44,590 nt of DNA from Oceanococcus sp. (GTDB lineage Bacteria > Pseudomonadota > Gammaproteobacteria > Nevskiales > Oceanococcaceae), in the NCBI GenBank assembly GCA_030147945.1, contig JASBUL010000002.1, positions 1 through 44,590 of the forward strand. Reading direction: 5' to 3'. The notes below the pieces were generated by a model. That model searched no databases and was not told where the DNA came from. It worked only from the letters and a program-made list of their open reading frames with translations. Shown one piece after another: positions 1 to 8,165 of this stretch. Within the stretch, counting starts at the first letter, position 1, and each line of letters opens with the position of its first letter. The translations under genes and the position numbers were made by a program.

Positions 1-1
1 G

Positions 2-619
2 AGCAAAGCGTCGGGTGGCACACTGAACGACATCGTCATGGCGCTGTGCGCGGGTGGTCTGCGTCGCTTCCTGCTGGATATGGGGGAGTTGCCAGACAAA
101 CCGCTGGTGGCGTTTCTGCCGGTCAATGTGCGGCCCAAGGATGACCCGGGCGGCGGCAATGCAGTGGGCGCCATGCTGGCTTCGCTGGCCACCGACATCG
201 AAGACCCGGTGGCACGCCTCAATGCGATCGTGGCGTCAACGCGCGAAGCCAAACACCAGATGGAGGCGATGTCCGCTGCAGCCATCATTGCCTACAGTTC
301 GTTGATCATGGCGCCGTTCGGCCTGCAGACGCTCAAGGCGGTCAGCGGCATACGCGGGCGCCTGCCGATCACCTTCAACCTGTGCATTTCCAACGTGCCT
401 GGCCCGGATGAACCGCTGTATTTCAGGGGTTCACGCATAGAGGCGACCTATCCGGTGTCGATTCCGGCCCACGGCATGGCCCTGAACATCACGGTGCAAA
501 GCTATGCCGGTACCCTGAACTTCGGATTTGTCGGCTGTCGGGACACCTTGCCGCATTTGCAGCGTCTGGCCGTGTTTACCGGTGAGGCCCTGGACGAACT
601 CAAGGCGGCGCTGCTGTAG
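2..619 (+). CDS. WS/DGAT wax ester synthase/acyltransferase, C-terminal part
   Basis: The reading frame is open from the window edge, so the N-terminal half, including the HHxxxDG acyltransferase motif, lies outside. The visible start reads SGGTLNDIVMALCAG, the conserved GGTxNDxV block of bacterial wax ester synthase/diacylglycerol acyltransferases. It is followed by LPVNVRP near residue 40 and by the family's ISNVPGP block near residue 130. These enzymes esterify acyl-CoA with fatty alcohols or diacylglycerol to make storage lipid at the inner membrane. The gene converges on the leftward esterase gene 6 bases beyond its stop. The family call is secure; substrate preference cannot be read. 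Confidence 0.9.
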   Translation, partial: SKASGGTLNDIVMALCAGGLRRFLLDMGELPDKPLVAFLPVNVRPKDDPGGGNAVGAMLASLATDIEDPVARLNAIVASTREAKHQMEAMSAAAIIAYSSLIMAPFGLQTLKAVSGIRGRLPITFNLCISNVPGPDEPLYFRGSRIEATYPVSIPAHGMALNITVQSYAGTLNFGFVGCRDTLPHLQRLAVFTGEALDELKAALL

Positions 620-625
620 CAGCGC

Positions 626-1915
626 CTAGCGGCCTTCGAATTTGCCGAAGCTGCGGTTGATGGTCGCCAGCAATTTGAGCAGCGGGCCGTAATGCAGGGC
701 CACGATCGGCTTGCCGGTGGTCAGCAGCGCAACAGAGATGTCACGCGCCGGGTCGGCCCAGCAGAAGATCGAAATAAAGCCCAGATGGCCGAACGCTTCA
801 CGGGTGTGCGGGCCGTACATGCCGAACGGTTCGTCGCCGAGCATGAAGCCTTCGCTGGTGCGGATCGGCACCATCAGAGTGCGATCGAACTGGCGCGCGG
901 CGGCCTCGCTGATCGCGCGGGTGACGGTCGCGCGTTCAAACAGGCGTTGCTGGCCGAAATGGCCGCCGTTGAGCAGGCATTGGAAAAAGTCGCAGGTTTC
1001 CAAGGCGCTGGCGTAGATGTTGCCGGCCGGGATTTTGGCCGACATGAACTCGGGTGAGTTGGAGATTTCGGTGACCAGCGGAAACGGGGCGCCAAGCGCA
1101 CGGGTCGACAGCAGCTTGATCGGAAAACGTTCCGGATAACCGGTGAAGTGGTTGAGGGCGACGTCCCCATGGTGCTCGGGCGGCAAGCCCAGGGTCATGT
1201 GGCGACTGCCCAGGGGCTTGGCGATGCGGGTCTGCAGGATGTCATCAAGCTCCTGGCCGGTGGCCCGGCGCATCACCTCGCCGAGAATGAAGCCGCCGGT
1301 GATGGCGTGATAGGCCTGGGTGCGCCCGGCATCCTTGCGTGGGGTGGCTTCGCACAGGGTTTTGACGCAGGCATCCCAGTCCCACAGCAGGCTCGGGTCG
1401 GGCACTTTTTGCTTGATCACGGGTACGCCGCCACGGTGGGCCAGAACCTGGCCGACCGTGATGTACTGCTTGCCCTTGGCGGCAAATTCGGGCACGTATT
1501 CGGCAACCGGATCATGCAGGCGGATCACGCCTTCCTCGGCCAGTTTGTGCACCAGCATCGCGGTGATCGCCTTGGAGGCTGAAAACAGGCACACCGGTGT
1601 GTCGGCCTGCATGACCCGGCGAGGCGTGTCGGGGCTGTCGAGCGGCCCGTTGCCACGTGCATGGCCAATGCTGCGATGCATGAGGATCTGGCCTTTGTGG
1701 CGGATGGCCAGGCTGATCGCCGGCATGGTGCGCGTGCGGTAAAGCTTTTCCACTGCGGCCCAGATGTGCGCTGGGACCTGGGCGGACAGCCCCAGATCCT
1801 GCGGATCAGTCTCGTCAGCCTGACGAATGTCGGTGATCGCATCCAGGTCACCTGGACGCGGAATCAGCAGCGGGCGGAAAGGGTTTTTCAAGTGCTTGGC
1901 TCCAGCAGCGGGCAC
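626..1915 (-). CDS. Beta-lactamase-fold serine hydrolase (EstB/class C-like esterase)
   Basis: A 429-residue protein of the beta-lactamase-related serine hydrolase family (Pfam Beta-lactamase). The nucleophile motif SxxK is S112-A-S-K115. The second-motif tyrosine is probably Y202 in YHAITGG, and a TGKP near the C-terminus stands where class C enzymes have the KTG-like element. No signal peptide is visible, which favours a cytoplasmic esterase or lactonase over a secreted beta-lactamase. The start is GTG without a good ribosome site; a TTG eight codons later has GGAG at suitable spacing. It is the last gene of a leftward run with an EthD-like protein, an epimerase and an SDR, where it could hydrolyse an ester or lactone product. 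The role is inferred. Confidence 0.8.
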   Translation of the reverse strand: MPAAGAKHLKNPFRPLLIPRPGDLDAITDIRQADETDPQDLGLSAQVPAHIWAAVEKLYRTRTMPAISLAIRHKGQILMHRSIGHARGNGPLDSPDTPRRVMQADTPVCLFSASKAITAMLVHKLAEEGVIRLHDPVAEYVPEFAAKGKQYITVGQVLAHRGGVPVIKQKVPDPSLLWDWDACVKTLCEATPRKDAGRTQAYHAITGGFILGEVMRRATGQELDDILQTRIAKPLGSRHMTLGLPPEHHGDVALNHFTGYPERFPIKLLSTRALGAPFPLVTEISNSPEFMSAKIPAGNIYASALETCDFFQCLLNGGHFGQQRLFERATVTRAISEAAARQFDRTLMVPIRTSEGFMLGDEPFGMYGPHTREAFGHLGFISIFCWADPARDISVALLTTGKPIVALHYGPLLKLLATINRSFGKFEGR

Positions 1916-2005
1916 ACGGGTCAGCCGGGCATCATAGAAGGCTGCGCCCTGGCTGTCATGAGCCTGTCATGTGCGCGGGCAGGGCGGCGCATTGCGCCGA
2001 GGTTC

Positions 2006-2755
2006 TCAGGCCGGCGCTTGCGCGTGGCCAGGCGGTGTCCTGATCAGATACTCGCTCATCATCACCGTTGTGATGTTGAACAGATTGAGGATGCGCACCA
2101 CCGAATGCAGCATGATCGCCATGTTGCGCATTACACCCCACCACGATTTGGCACCGTAAAACAGCTTGAGGTTGGTGACATGCTCGCCGGACGGCCAGTC
2201 TTCCTCAACGATGCCGTCGATCGACTCCGCGCCCGGGGTCAGGCTGGTCTCGACCACATGGCGCACGTAGCGGGCGCGGGGCTGCATGCGTTCGCTCATG
2301 GGTGACTGATGACCAAACCAGCGGGCCATCCATTGTTCACGGCTCAGGCGTTTGGGTTTGCGCAGCAGGGTGACGGCGAGGATGCCGCGGCTGCGCTGGC
2401 CATCGGCCCAGTCGCGTGGCTGGTTGGCGCTGTGGTGTTCGCCGTAGTCGGTGTAGAGCCATTCATCGACCTGATAGCCGGCCAGCTGAAAGCCGGCCCG
2501 ACGCAGGGCGTCCTCGTAGGGCAGCGGATCTGTCGCGTCATCCAGCCACACATCGACCATGGCAATGAACGGCTCGCTGAAGGCCGGGGTGGGCGCCGGT
2601 GACGGTGTGGTTGCGAGATCGTCGCAGATGTTGATCTGAAGACCGATCGGGTCGTAGTCCAGCAGGGTCGGCGCCACGCTATCGAGCAGGATCTCGCGGC
2701 GTTCGGCCGGAGCCATCTCGCGCGTTGACCAGAGCAGATAGATCAGCTTTTTCAC
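2006..2755 (-). CDS. EthD-like dimeric alpha/beta-barrel protein
   Basis: A 249-residue soluble protein. Its second half contains LRKPKRLSREQWMARWFGH, the pattern of EthD-domain proteins (treating ligand oxidation with P450s and other oxygenases). The first half (YLLWSTREMAPAERREILL) looks like a weaker second copy, so it may be a two-barrel protein. It begins with GTG in a GTGA overlap with the stop of the upstream epimerase, indicating translational coupling. The biochemical role of EthD domains is poorly defined; they accompany oxygenase pathways and could isomerise or bind an unstable product. No catalytic residue can be named. Confidence 0.65.
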   Translation of the reverse strand: MKKLIYLLWSTREMAPAERREILLDSVAPTLLDYDPIGLQINICDDLATTPSPAPTPAFSEPFIAMVDVWLDDATDPLPYEDALRRAGFQLAGYQVDEWLYTDYGEHHSANQPRDWADGQRSRGILAVTLLRKPKRLSREQWMARWFGHQSPMSERMQPRARYVRHVVETSLTPGAESIDGIVEEDWPSGEHVTNLKLFYGAKSWWGVMRNMAIMLHSVVRILNLFNITTVMMSEYLIRTPPGHAQAPA

Positions 2756-3843
2756 GCCGCAGCTTTGCCTCTCAAGTCGTCGACAAAACGGCGTGCATTG
2801 GGCAGCAGCAGGGCAAAGCCGTTGTCGCGGGTGAAGCGCGGTGTGTAACCGAGATCACGGCGTGCCTTGTCGATGCGGAAGCTGGAGCTTTCGGTCAGGT
2901 TGCGAATGCCGCGGTGGGTCAGGGTCGGCTCGGGGCCGCCGAAGAAATGCGCCAGTTCCATGCCGCGTCCGATCATTTTCATCATCGGTGCGGGCAGGGT
3001 CAGGCGGGGGAATTTTTCACCCAGGGCCTCAACCAGCGGTTTGAACCAGACCAGACCGTTGACCTGCTCATCGTCATTGATGAAATAGGCCTGCCCGCCG
3101 ACTACCTCGGGTTTTTCGCGCAGCGCCTTGGCGGCGAGAAAATGCGCGTCGATCAGATTGTCGACATGGGTGTTGTCCATGGTTGCCCGGCCATTGCCGA
3201 TCAGCGCCTTGAAACGCCCGGCCGCCAGCTCCTCAAGGAAACTGCGAATCATGATGGAGTTGCAGTCGCTGCCCCACACGCCGCCGGGACGCAGCGCGCA
3301 GGTGCGCAGGCCGTCGTTCTGGTCGGCCGCCAGCACGGTGCGCTCGGCTTCGATCTTGGTCATCGAATACAGATCCCGCGTGCGTGTGGCGTAGGGCACG
3401 CTTTCGTCCTGGTTGTCGAGGACACGATCAAGCACCACGCTGAAGGTGCTGGTTTGCACCAGAGCGGCCACGCCGGCCGCCTCGGCCGCCTTGACCAGAT
3501 TGCGGGTGCCCACGCAATTGACCTCGTAGACCATGCGCTTTTGCGCCGGTCGATACAGGCTCAGCAGATTGATGATGGCGGCGGTGTGAAACACCGTGTC
3601 GACACCTTCGCAGGCGCGGCGCACGTCGGCGTAGTGACGCAGGTCGGCGACCATGGTCTCCACACCCGGGTCGTCAAAATCGTGCGGCACAATATCGAGA
3701 CTGCGCACGCGGCAGCCGTTTTCACGCAGGCGACGAACCAGCGCCGACCCGACGTAGCCGCCACCGCCGGTGACCAGGCAAAGTTCGCCCAGCTCTGCGG
3801 GTTCAAACTTGGGGGCTGGGGCGATGTCCTGAGTGTTCGCCAT
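2752..3843 (-). CDS. NAD(P)-dependent epimerase/3beta-hydroxysteroid dehydrogenase family
   Basis: A 363-residue extended short-chain dehydrogenase. The Rossmann motif is VTGGGGYVGSALVRRL near residue 25, and the active-site YxxxK is in YSMTKIEAE near residue 160. The layout matches the 3beta-HSD/isomerase branch, which oxidises secondary alcohols on sterol-like or other bulky substrates. The ATG lies 3 bases after the SDR stop and the stop overlaps the EthD-like start by four bases, so these genes form one transcript. The actual substrate is unknown; a sugar epimerase is unlikely given the neighbours. Confidence 0.8.
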   Translation of the reverse strand: MANTQDIAPAPKFEPAELGELCLVTGGGGYVGSALVRRLRENGCRVRSLDIVPHDFDDPGVETMVADLRHYADVRRACEGVDTVFHTAAIINLLSLYRPAQKRMVYEVNCVGTRNLVKAAEAAGVAALVQTSTFSVVLDRVLDNQDESVPYATRTRDLYSMTKIEAERTVLAADQNDGLRTCALRPGGVWGSDCNSIMIRSFLEELAAGRFKALIGNGRATMDNTHVDNLIDAHFLAAKALREKPEVVGGQAYFINDDEQVNGLVWFKPLVEALGEKFPRLTLPAPMMKMIGRGMELAHFFGGPEPTLTHRGIRNLTESSSFRIDKARRDLGYTPRFTRDNGFALLLPNARRFVDDLRGKAAA

Positions 3844-3846
3844 GGT

Positions 3847-4698
3847 TCAGTTGTCTCCGTATATGCCGCGGGTGGCGTTGCTGAAAAAGCGGGTGCGCTG
3901 ACGACGGGTCATCAAATGACCCATGACATCGACCGCGCGGTTGATGCGTCCGGTGATGTGCAGCGGGCGTTTGCCCAGTGCTTTGAGGCCCTCGCGTGCG
4001 ACCAGATCGGGGGCCATGGGGAAAGCTTTGCTGCGTTTGTCCTGCGGGGTGTTGCCTTCAAAGCCGGGGGTTGATGTTGCGCCGGCCACGCAGGCCAGCA
4101 CATCTACCCCGTGGGGGCGGAATTCCTCCCACAGACCCTGGGCCAGGTTGATGTTCCAGGCTTTGGTGGCGGCGTAGTTGGCCACCATGGCGGTGCCCTG
4201 AAAACCGGACATGCTCGACATCAGGATCACGCCGCCGCGCCCGCGCTCGATCATGGCCGGGGCCAGTGTACGGGTCATGATCACCGGTGCGCGACAGTTG
4301 ACGTCGAGCATCTTGTGATGGTCTGTCTCTGCGATGTCGAGGAATTCGCCGATGACCGAATAACAGGCGTTGTAGATCAGCAGGCCGATCTCCAGCCCAG
4401 CGCAGGCTTCTGCGGTCAGCTCGGCCAGATTGTCGGCAGCCAGGTCGACGGAGCAGGGTTTGACCTCGACTCGATGGCGGCGGCGAATCAGCTCCGCATC
4501 TTTTTCCAGTGGCTCAAGGCGCCGGGCCAGGGTCACCAGGTTGAAGCCGCGTTCGGCCAGGACATGGGCATATTGCTGGCCAATGCCTTCGGAGGCGCCG
4601 GCGATGACGGCCCAGGGGCCGTAGCGCGAGTGAAAATCAGGCTGAAGAATCATGTTGTCCGGTCTTGCAGGCGGGGTTGAGGGCAACCCGTCGAACAT
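3847..4698 (-). CDS. Short-chain dehydrogenase/reductase (classical SDR)
   Basis: A classical SDR with cofactor motif AGASEGIG (TGxxxGIG type), the NNAG-equivalent IYNA, the catalytic serine in MSSMSG and the YxxxK in YAATKAW. It would interconvert an alcohol and a ketone with NAD(P)H. Translation could begin at 4698 or at the ATG at 4653, which puts RYGPWAVIAGASEGIG close to the N-terminus as in relatives; neither has a strong ribosome site. It is the first gene of the leftward run. With the Baeyer-Villiger-type monooxygenase across the divergent regulator, it could supply the ketone substrate. Confidence 0.85.
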   Translation of the reverse strand: MFDGLPSTPPARPDNMILQPDFHSRYGPWAVIAGASEGIGQQYAHVLAERGFNLVTLARRLEPLEKDAELIRRRHRVEVKPCSVDLAADNLAELTAEACAGLEIGLLIYNACYSVIGEFLDIAETDHHKMLDVNCRAPVIMTRTLAPAMIERGRGGVILMSSMSGFQGTAMVANYAATKAWNINLAQGLWEEFRPHGVDVLACVAGATSTPGFEGNTPQDKRSKAFPMAPDLVAREGLKALGKRPLHITGRINRAVDVMGHLMTRRQRTRFFSNATRGIYGDN

Positions 4699-4758
4699 AG
4701 GCCGAAGAAATTAAGGAGACTTCATCATTTTGGTGTAGGTCGGCCTGCCCGATTTGGT

Positions 4759-5382
4759 TCAGGCGCTGAAATTCAGGACCTGACGCAGGTAGGCGACCAT
4801 CGCGGTCCAGGCTGCATTTTCGTAAGCTGGGGTGATGTAGCCGTGCAGGTGGTACGAGGTGCGCAAGCAGGCGGTGGCAATTTCCACCGTGAGCATGGCG
4901 TGGTCGACTGGCTCGCGGCTGACCGGCAAATCGTTGGCCAGCATGACCTGCGCGAGCAGATCGCCCAGCCGGCCGATCATCGAATGCAGCGAGCGATAGG
5001 CGCTTTCACCCTGGACCGGCCCCAGGATCAGCAGGCTGGCCACCGGGTTGTCGTTGTGAAATTCGGTGGCTGTGGCGGTGACCTCGCGCAACTGAGCTTC
5101 CCAGCAGTCGCTCTGCAGCTCGGTCACACGGAGACGTAGCTTGTCTTCCAGCTGGTCGAGCTGGCGGCTGTTGATCTCGTGGAAGACCGCCTGCGGGGTG
5201 GGGAAGAACTTGTAAATGCTGGCCCGTGTGTAGCCCAGATCCTGGGCCAGTTCGGAAATATTGAAACCATCCAGTCCCTTGCTGAGCAGCAGTTTCTCGG
5301 CCCCGACCAGCACATCTTCAAAGCGCTGGCGCGCGCGCTGTTGCTGTGGTTGTCGGGCAAGGTGGCTGGACGTGGAGCTCAT
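4759..5382 (-). CDS. TetR family transcriptional regulator
   Basis: A 207-residue protein with an N-terminal TetR helix-turn-helix. ISELAQDLGYTRASIYKFFPTPQAVF spans roughly residues 43-68, with the typical YKFF turn, followed by an all-helical ligand-binding half. It is divergent from the flavin monooxygenase gene and leads into the SDR/epimerase run 60 bases downstream. A 22-bp near-perfect palindrome sits midway between the two divergent starts, so autoregulation and control of the monooxygenase are the obvious reading. The inducer is probably a substrate or product of the pathway; this is inference. Confidence 0.88.
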   Translation of the reverse strand: MSSTSSHLARQPQQQRARQRFEDVLVGAEKLLLSKGLDGFNISELAQDLGYTRASIYKFFPTPQAVFHEINSRQLDQLEDKLRLRVTELQSDCWEAQLREVTATATEFHNDNPVASLLILGPVQGESAYRSLHSMIGRLGDLLAQVMLANDLPVSREPVDHAMLTVEIATACLRTSYHLHGYITPAYENAAWTAMVAYLRQVLNFSA

Positions 5383-5414
5383 CCGGTTATCTTATGCGAA
5401 AGAGGTTGACAGTT

Positions 5415-5436
5415 AAAAGTAACATATGTAACTTTT
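5415..5436. promoter_or_regulatory. Palindromic operator between tetR and the monooxygenase gene
   Basis: A 22-bp inverted repeat with arms AAAAGT and ACTTTT around ACATATGT; only one base pair of the symmetric positions fails to match. It lies 32-33 bases from both divergent start codons. A possible -35 TTGACA (5406-5411) for the rightward gene and a TTGACG (complement of 5443-5448) for tetR flank it, so a bound TetR dimer would cover both promoters. Confidence 0.7.
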
Positions 5437-5467
5437 GACATCCGTCAAATCATTGAGGTGTGAGCAC

Positions 5468-6937
5468 GTGACGACTAGCCACGACCAGACGCTGGATGCG
5501 ATCGTGATCGGGACCGGGTTCTCCGGTCTGTGCATGGCGATCAAGCTGAAAGAGGCCGGCATCGACAACTTTGTGGTGCTGGAAAAAGGCCCCGAAGTGG
5601 GCGGGGTGTGGCGTGAGAACACCTATCCCGGAGCGGCCTGCGACATACCCGCAGAACTGTATTCCTTCAGCTTTGCGATGAAAACCGACTGGAGCCGGCG
5701 GTATCCGCCGCAGCCGGAGATTCAGCGCTACATGAAAGAATGCGCCGAGCGTTTCGGCCTGTATCCGTTCATCCGCTTCAACACCCCGGTGGCAGGTGCG
5801 CAGTACGATGAGCGTCGCGCACTGTGGCAGGTCGAGCTGGACAGCGGCGAGGTGCTCAGTGCCCGCGTGCTGGTCACCGGTGTCGGCCAGCTCAGCCGCC
5901 CGGCCATGCCGCGCGTGGAAGGACTGGAACGTTTCACCGGCACGCGTTTCCACTCGGCGCAGTGGGATGCGGACTTCGACCCCAGCGGCAAGCGCATCGG
6001 GGTGATCGGCACCGGGGCCAGCGCGATTCAGTTCATTCCGGAACTGGCCAAGTCGGCCGCGCGTGTGGACGTCTTTCAGCGCACGCCGCCCTATGTCATG
6101 CCCAAACCGGATCGCGATTACACCGCGATGGACCGCTGGATGATGAGGTACGTACCCGGCTACAAGGAACTCAATCGGCGTATCTGGTACACCGCGGGCG
6201 AGAAATCCACCGGTGCTTTCAACAGCGATAGTCGCCTGGCCAGCGCCTACAAGCGCCTGACCCTGTGGTACATGCGTCGCCACATCAAGGACCCAGAGCT
6301 GCGCACCAAGCTGACCCCGGATTATCCGATTGGTTGCAAGCGGGTGTTGTTCTCGCACAATTATTTCCAGGCTCTGGCCCAGGACAATGTGGATGTGATC
6401 ACGGCGCCGATCGAGCGGGTGACACCGCAGGGGCTGGAGGCCGGCGGCCAGGCGTACGCCTTTGATGCCCTGATTTACGGCACCGGCTTTTTGGCTACCG
6501 AGTTTCTTGCGCCCATGCGCATTCGTGGTGCCGGCGGCCGTGAGTTGAGTGAGGTCTGGGCTGATGGCGCCGAGGCCTACAAGGGGGTCAGCGTTCACGG
6601 TTTCCCCAATCTGTTCATGCTCTACGGGCCGAACACCAATCTGGGCAGCAATTCGATCATTTTCATGATCGAATGCCAGGTCGGTTACATCATGCAGTGC
6701 CTGGCGCGCCTCAGGCAGGGCGGGTTTCGCGCCGTGGATGTCAAAGCTGACGTTATGGCCCGTTATAACGTGGAGATACAGAGCAAGCTCAAGAATTCGG
6801 TGTGGAGTGCGGGCTGCAGTTCCTGGTATCACAACGCCCAGGGCAAGGTGACCAACAATTGGCCTGGTCTGACGCAGGAATACAAGCAGCTTCTGGCGCA
6901 GCTGGACGCAGACAGTTTCGACTGGCAGGCGGCGTAA
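5468..6937 (+). CDS. Flavin-containing Baeyer-Villiger-type monooxygenase
   Basis: A 489-residue FAD/NADPH monooxygenase. The FAD motif VIGTGFSG is at residues 14-21, a second dinucleotide motif VIGTGASA is near 179-186, and between them FTGTRFHSAQWD (156-167) matches the Baeyer-Villiger fingerprint FxGxxxHxxxW(P/D). Such enzymes insert oxygen beside a ketone to give an ester or lactone. I start it at GTG 5468, preceded by GAGG nine bases upstream; an upstream TTG at 5435 lies inside the operator and is unlikely. The gene is divergent from tetR and is followed by an alpha/beta hydrolase that could open the ester. The substrate is unknown. Confidence 0.88.
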   Translation: MTTSHDQTLDAIVIGTGFSGLCMAIKLKEAGIDNFVVLEKGPEVGGVWRENTYPGAACDIPAELYSFSFAMKTDWSRRYPPQPEIQRYMKECAERFGLYPFIRFNTPVAGAQYDERRALWQVELDSGEVLSARVLVTGVGQLSRPAMPRVEGLERFTGTRFHSAQWDADFDPSGKRIGVIGTGASAIQFIPELAKSAARVDVFQRTPPYVMPKPDRDYTAMDRWMMRYVPGYKELNRRIWYTAGEKSTGAFNSDSRLASAYKRLTLWYMRRHIKDPELRTKLTPDYPIGCKRVLFSHNYFQALAQDNVDVITAPIERVTPQGLEAGGQAYAFDALIYGTGFLATEFLAPMRIRGAGGRELSEVWADGAEAYKGVSVHGFPNLFMLYGPNTNLGSNSIIFMIECQVGYIMQCLARLRQGGFRAVDVKADVMARYNVEIQSKLKNSVWSAGCSSWYHNAQGKVTNNWPGLTQEYKQLLAQLDADSFDWQAA

Positions 6938-6994
6938 CCCCCATTACCAATTGGACTTCCTATACTCCGGAAAAGCATAAAAACGGAGTTTGCG

Positions 6995-8155
6995 ATGTCC
7001 GCGGCCTACTGGTGGGATCAGCTCCCCGAGGATTTCTACAAACACAGCGACGGCACCGAACTGGACCGCCAGCACTGGTTCAAGGTGCGTTCGACAGCGG
7101 CGGCGGATCGGGTGCTGCGGGCCGGTCTGGGCTCGGTCATGGGCGCCTCGATGACGCCGCTGCTGGTCTCAAAGAAGGCGCTCAGCGATGAGCTGGAGCG
7201 CCTGGCGTTTTACCGCGACTTCGCCGAGAAGGGCGATGTGCAGGCCACTTTTCAGGCACCCGAGCCGGTGCGCATGCGGGTCAGCAAGCCGCGTATGGGT
7301 CATTACCGTCCGTTCGGGATTGCGGCTGAAGATCTCAGTTTCGACAGTCCCTTCGTGCCGCTGAATCCAGCCATGCGTGACCGGTATCTGGGCTACAAGC
7401 GCAACCGTGTCGCGCATGCACAGTACTGGCGCCATCCGCAGGGGCCGCGGCGCACGCTGATCTTCGTGCACGGCGTGATAGAGGGCTGGTACGGCCTCAA
7501 CGCCATATGGTTCGCGCTCAAATGGTTCTACCGGCGCGGCTACGATGTGGTGCAGTTCACCTTGCCGTTTCATGGTTACCGCACCGAGCCACGGCATGCG
7601 GTCAGCGGGATCGGGTTTTTCTCCGGAGGTTTCGCCCACATCAACGAAGCCATGCTGCAGGGGGTGTGTGATCTGCGTGTTTTGCTTGATTACCTGTATG
7701 CGCGCGGTGCGCCCTCGGTGGGTGTCAGTGGCCTGAGCCTGGGCGGCTATCACACCGCCATGCTGGCGACCGCCGATCCGCGTCTGGCATTTGCCATTCC
7801 CAATTCACCGGTGGTCGCGCCGATCGACATGGTGCTGGACTGGGAGCCCACCGGGGCGCTGTTGCGCGCGGTCATGAAGCGCAGCGGACTGAGCGTGCGC
7901 GAGCTGCGTCGTGATTTGGCGGTCCACAGCCCGCTGACCTACGCCCCGCAGCTTGATGGCGATCGTGCCCTGATCATCGGTGGGGCCGGCGACCGCCTGA
8001 CCTCACCGCGCTTCGTGCGTTTGCTGCATCAGCACTGGCAGGAAAGCCATCTGCACTGGTTCCCTGGCAACCATGTGATTCATCTCAGCCAGGGAGCCTA
8101 CCTGCGGCGCATGAAGAATTTCATGGACCGCCACACCGTTCATCCTATGGTGTAG
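6995..8155 (+). CDS. Alpha/beta hydrolase family protein
   Basis: A 386-residue hydrolase. The oxyanion region is IFVHGVIEGWYG, the nucleophile elbow is GVSGLSLGGY (GxSxGG), and the likely acid and His are in GAGDRLTSPR and GNHVIHL near the C-terminus. There is no signal peptide. The ATG has GGAG six bases upstream, and a TATACT (6961-6966) could be its own -10. It lies 57 bases behind the monooxygenase and so may hydrolyse its ester product, though the N-terminal 130 residues are of no familiar type. It converges with the phosphate transporter gene. Confidence 0.8.
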   Translation: MSAAYWWDQLPEDFYKHSDGTELDRQHWFKVRSTAAADRVLRAGLGSVMGASMTPLLVSKKALSDELERLAFYRDFAEKGDVQATFQAPEPVRMRVSKPRMGHYRPFGIAAEDLSFDSPFVPLNPAMRDRYLGYKRNRVAHAQYWRHPQGPRRTLIFVHGVIEGWYGLNAIWFALKWFYRRGYDVVQFTLPFHGYRTEPRHAVSGIGFFSGGFAHINEAMLQGVCDLRVLLDYLYARGAPSVGVSGLSLGGYHTAMLATADPRLAFAIPNSPVVAPIDMVLDWEPTGALLRAVMKRSGLSVRELRRDLAVHSPLTYAPQLDGDRALIIGGAGDRLTSPRFVRLLHQHWQESHLHWFPGNHVIHLSQGAYLRRMKNFMDRHTVHPMV

Positions 8156-8165
8156 AGCCCCGGCC

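Noticed and set aside
611-640. GCTGC/GCAGC hairpin between the convergent acyltransferase and esterase genes
   Set aside because: The stem overlaps the stop codon, is only five bases long and has no T-run.
626-1915. Antibiotic-resistance beta-lactamase
   Set aside because: No signal peptide, and the third motif is not a standard KTG; the beta-lactamase fold is shared by many esterases and the neighbours are catabolic.
2725-4074. 449-codon frame opposite the epimerase and SDR genes
   Set aside because: It crosses two well-supported genes on the other strand and encodes no known domain.
5450-6832. Long antisense open frame (460 codons) opposite the monooxygenase
   Set aside because: It mirrors the coding strand of a gene with clear FAD and Baeyer-Villiger motifs; the translation is low-complexity, rich in H, R, A and G, with no domain. 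GC-rich codon use leaves such frames open.
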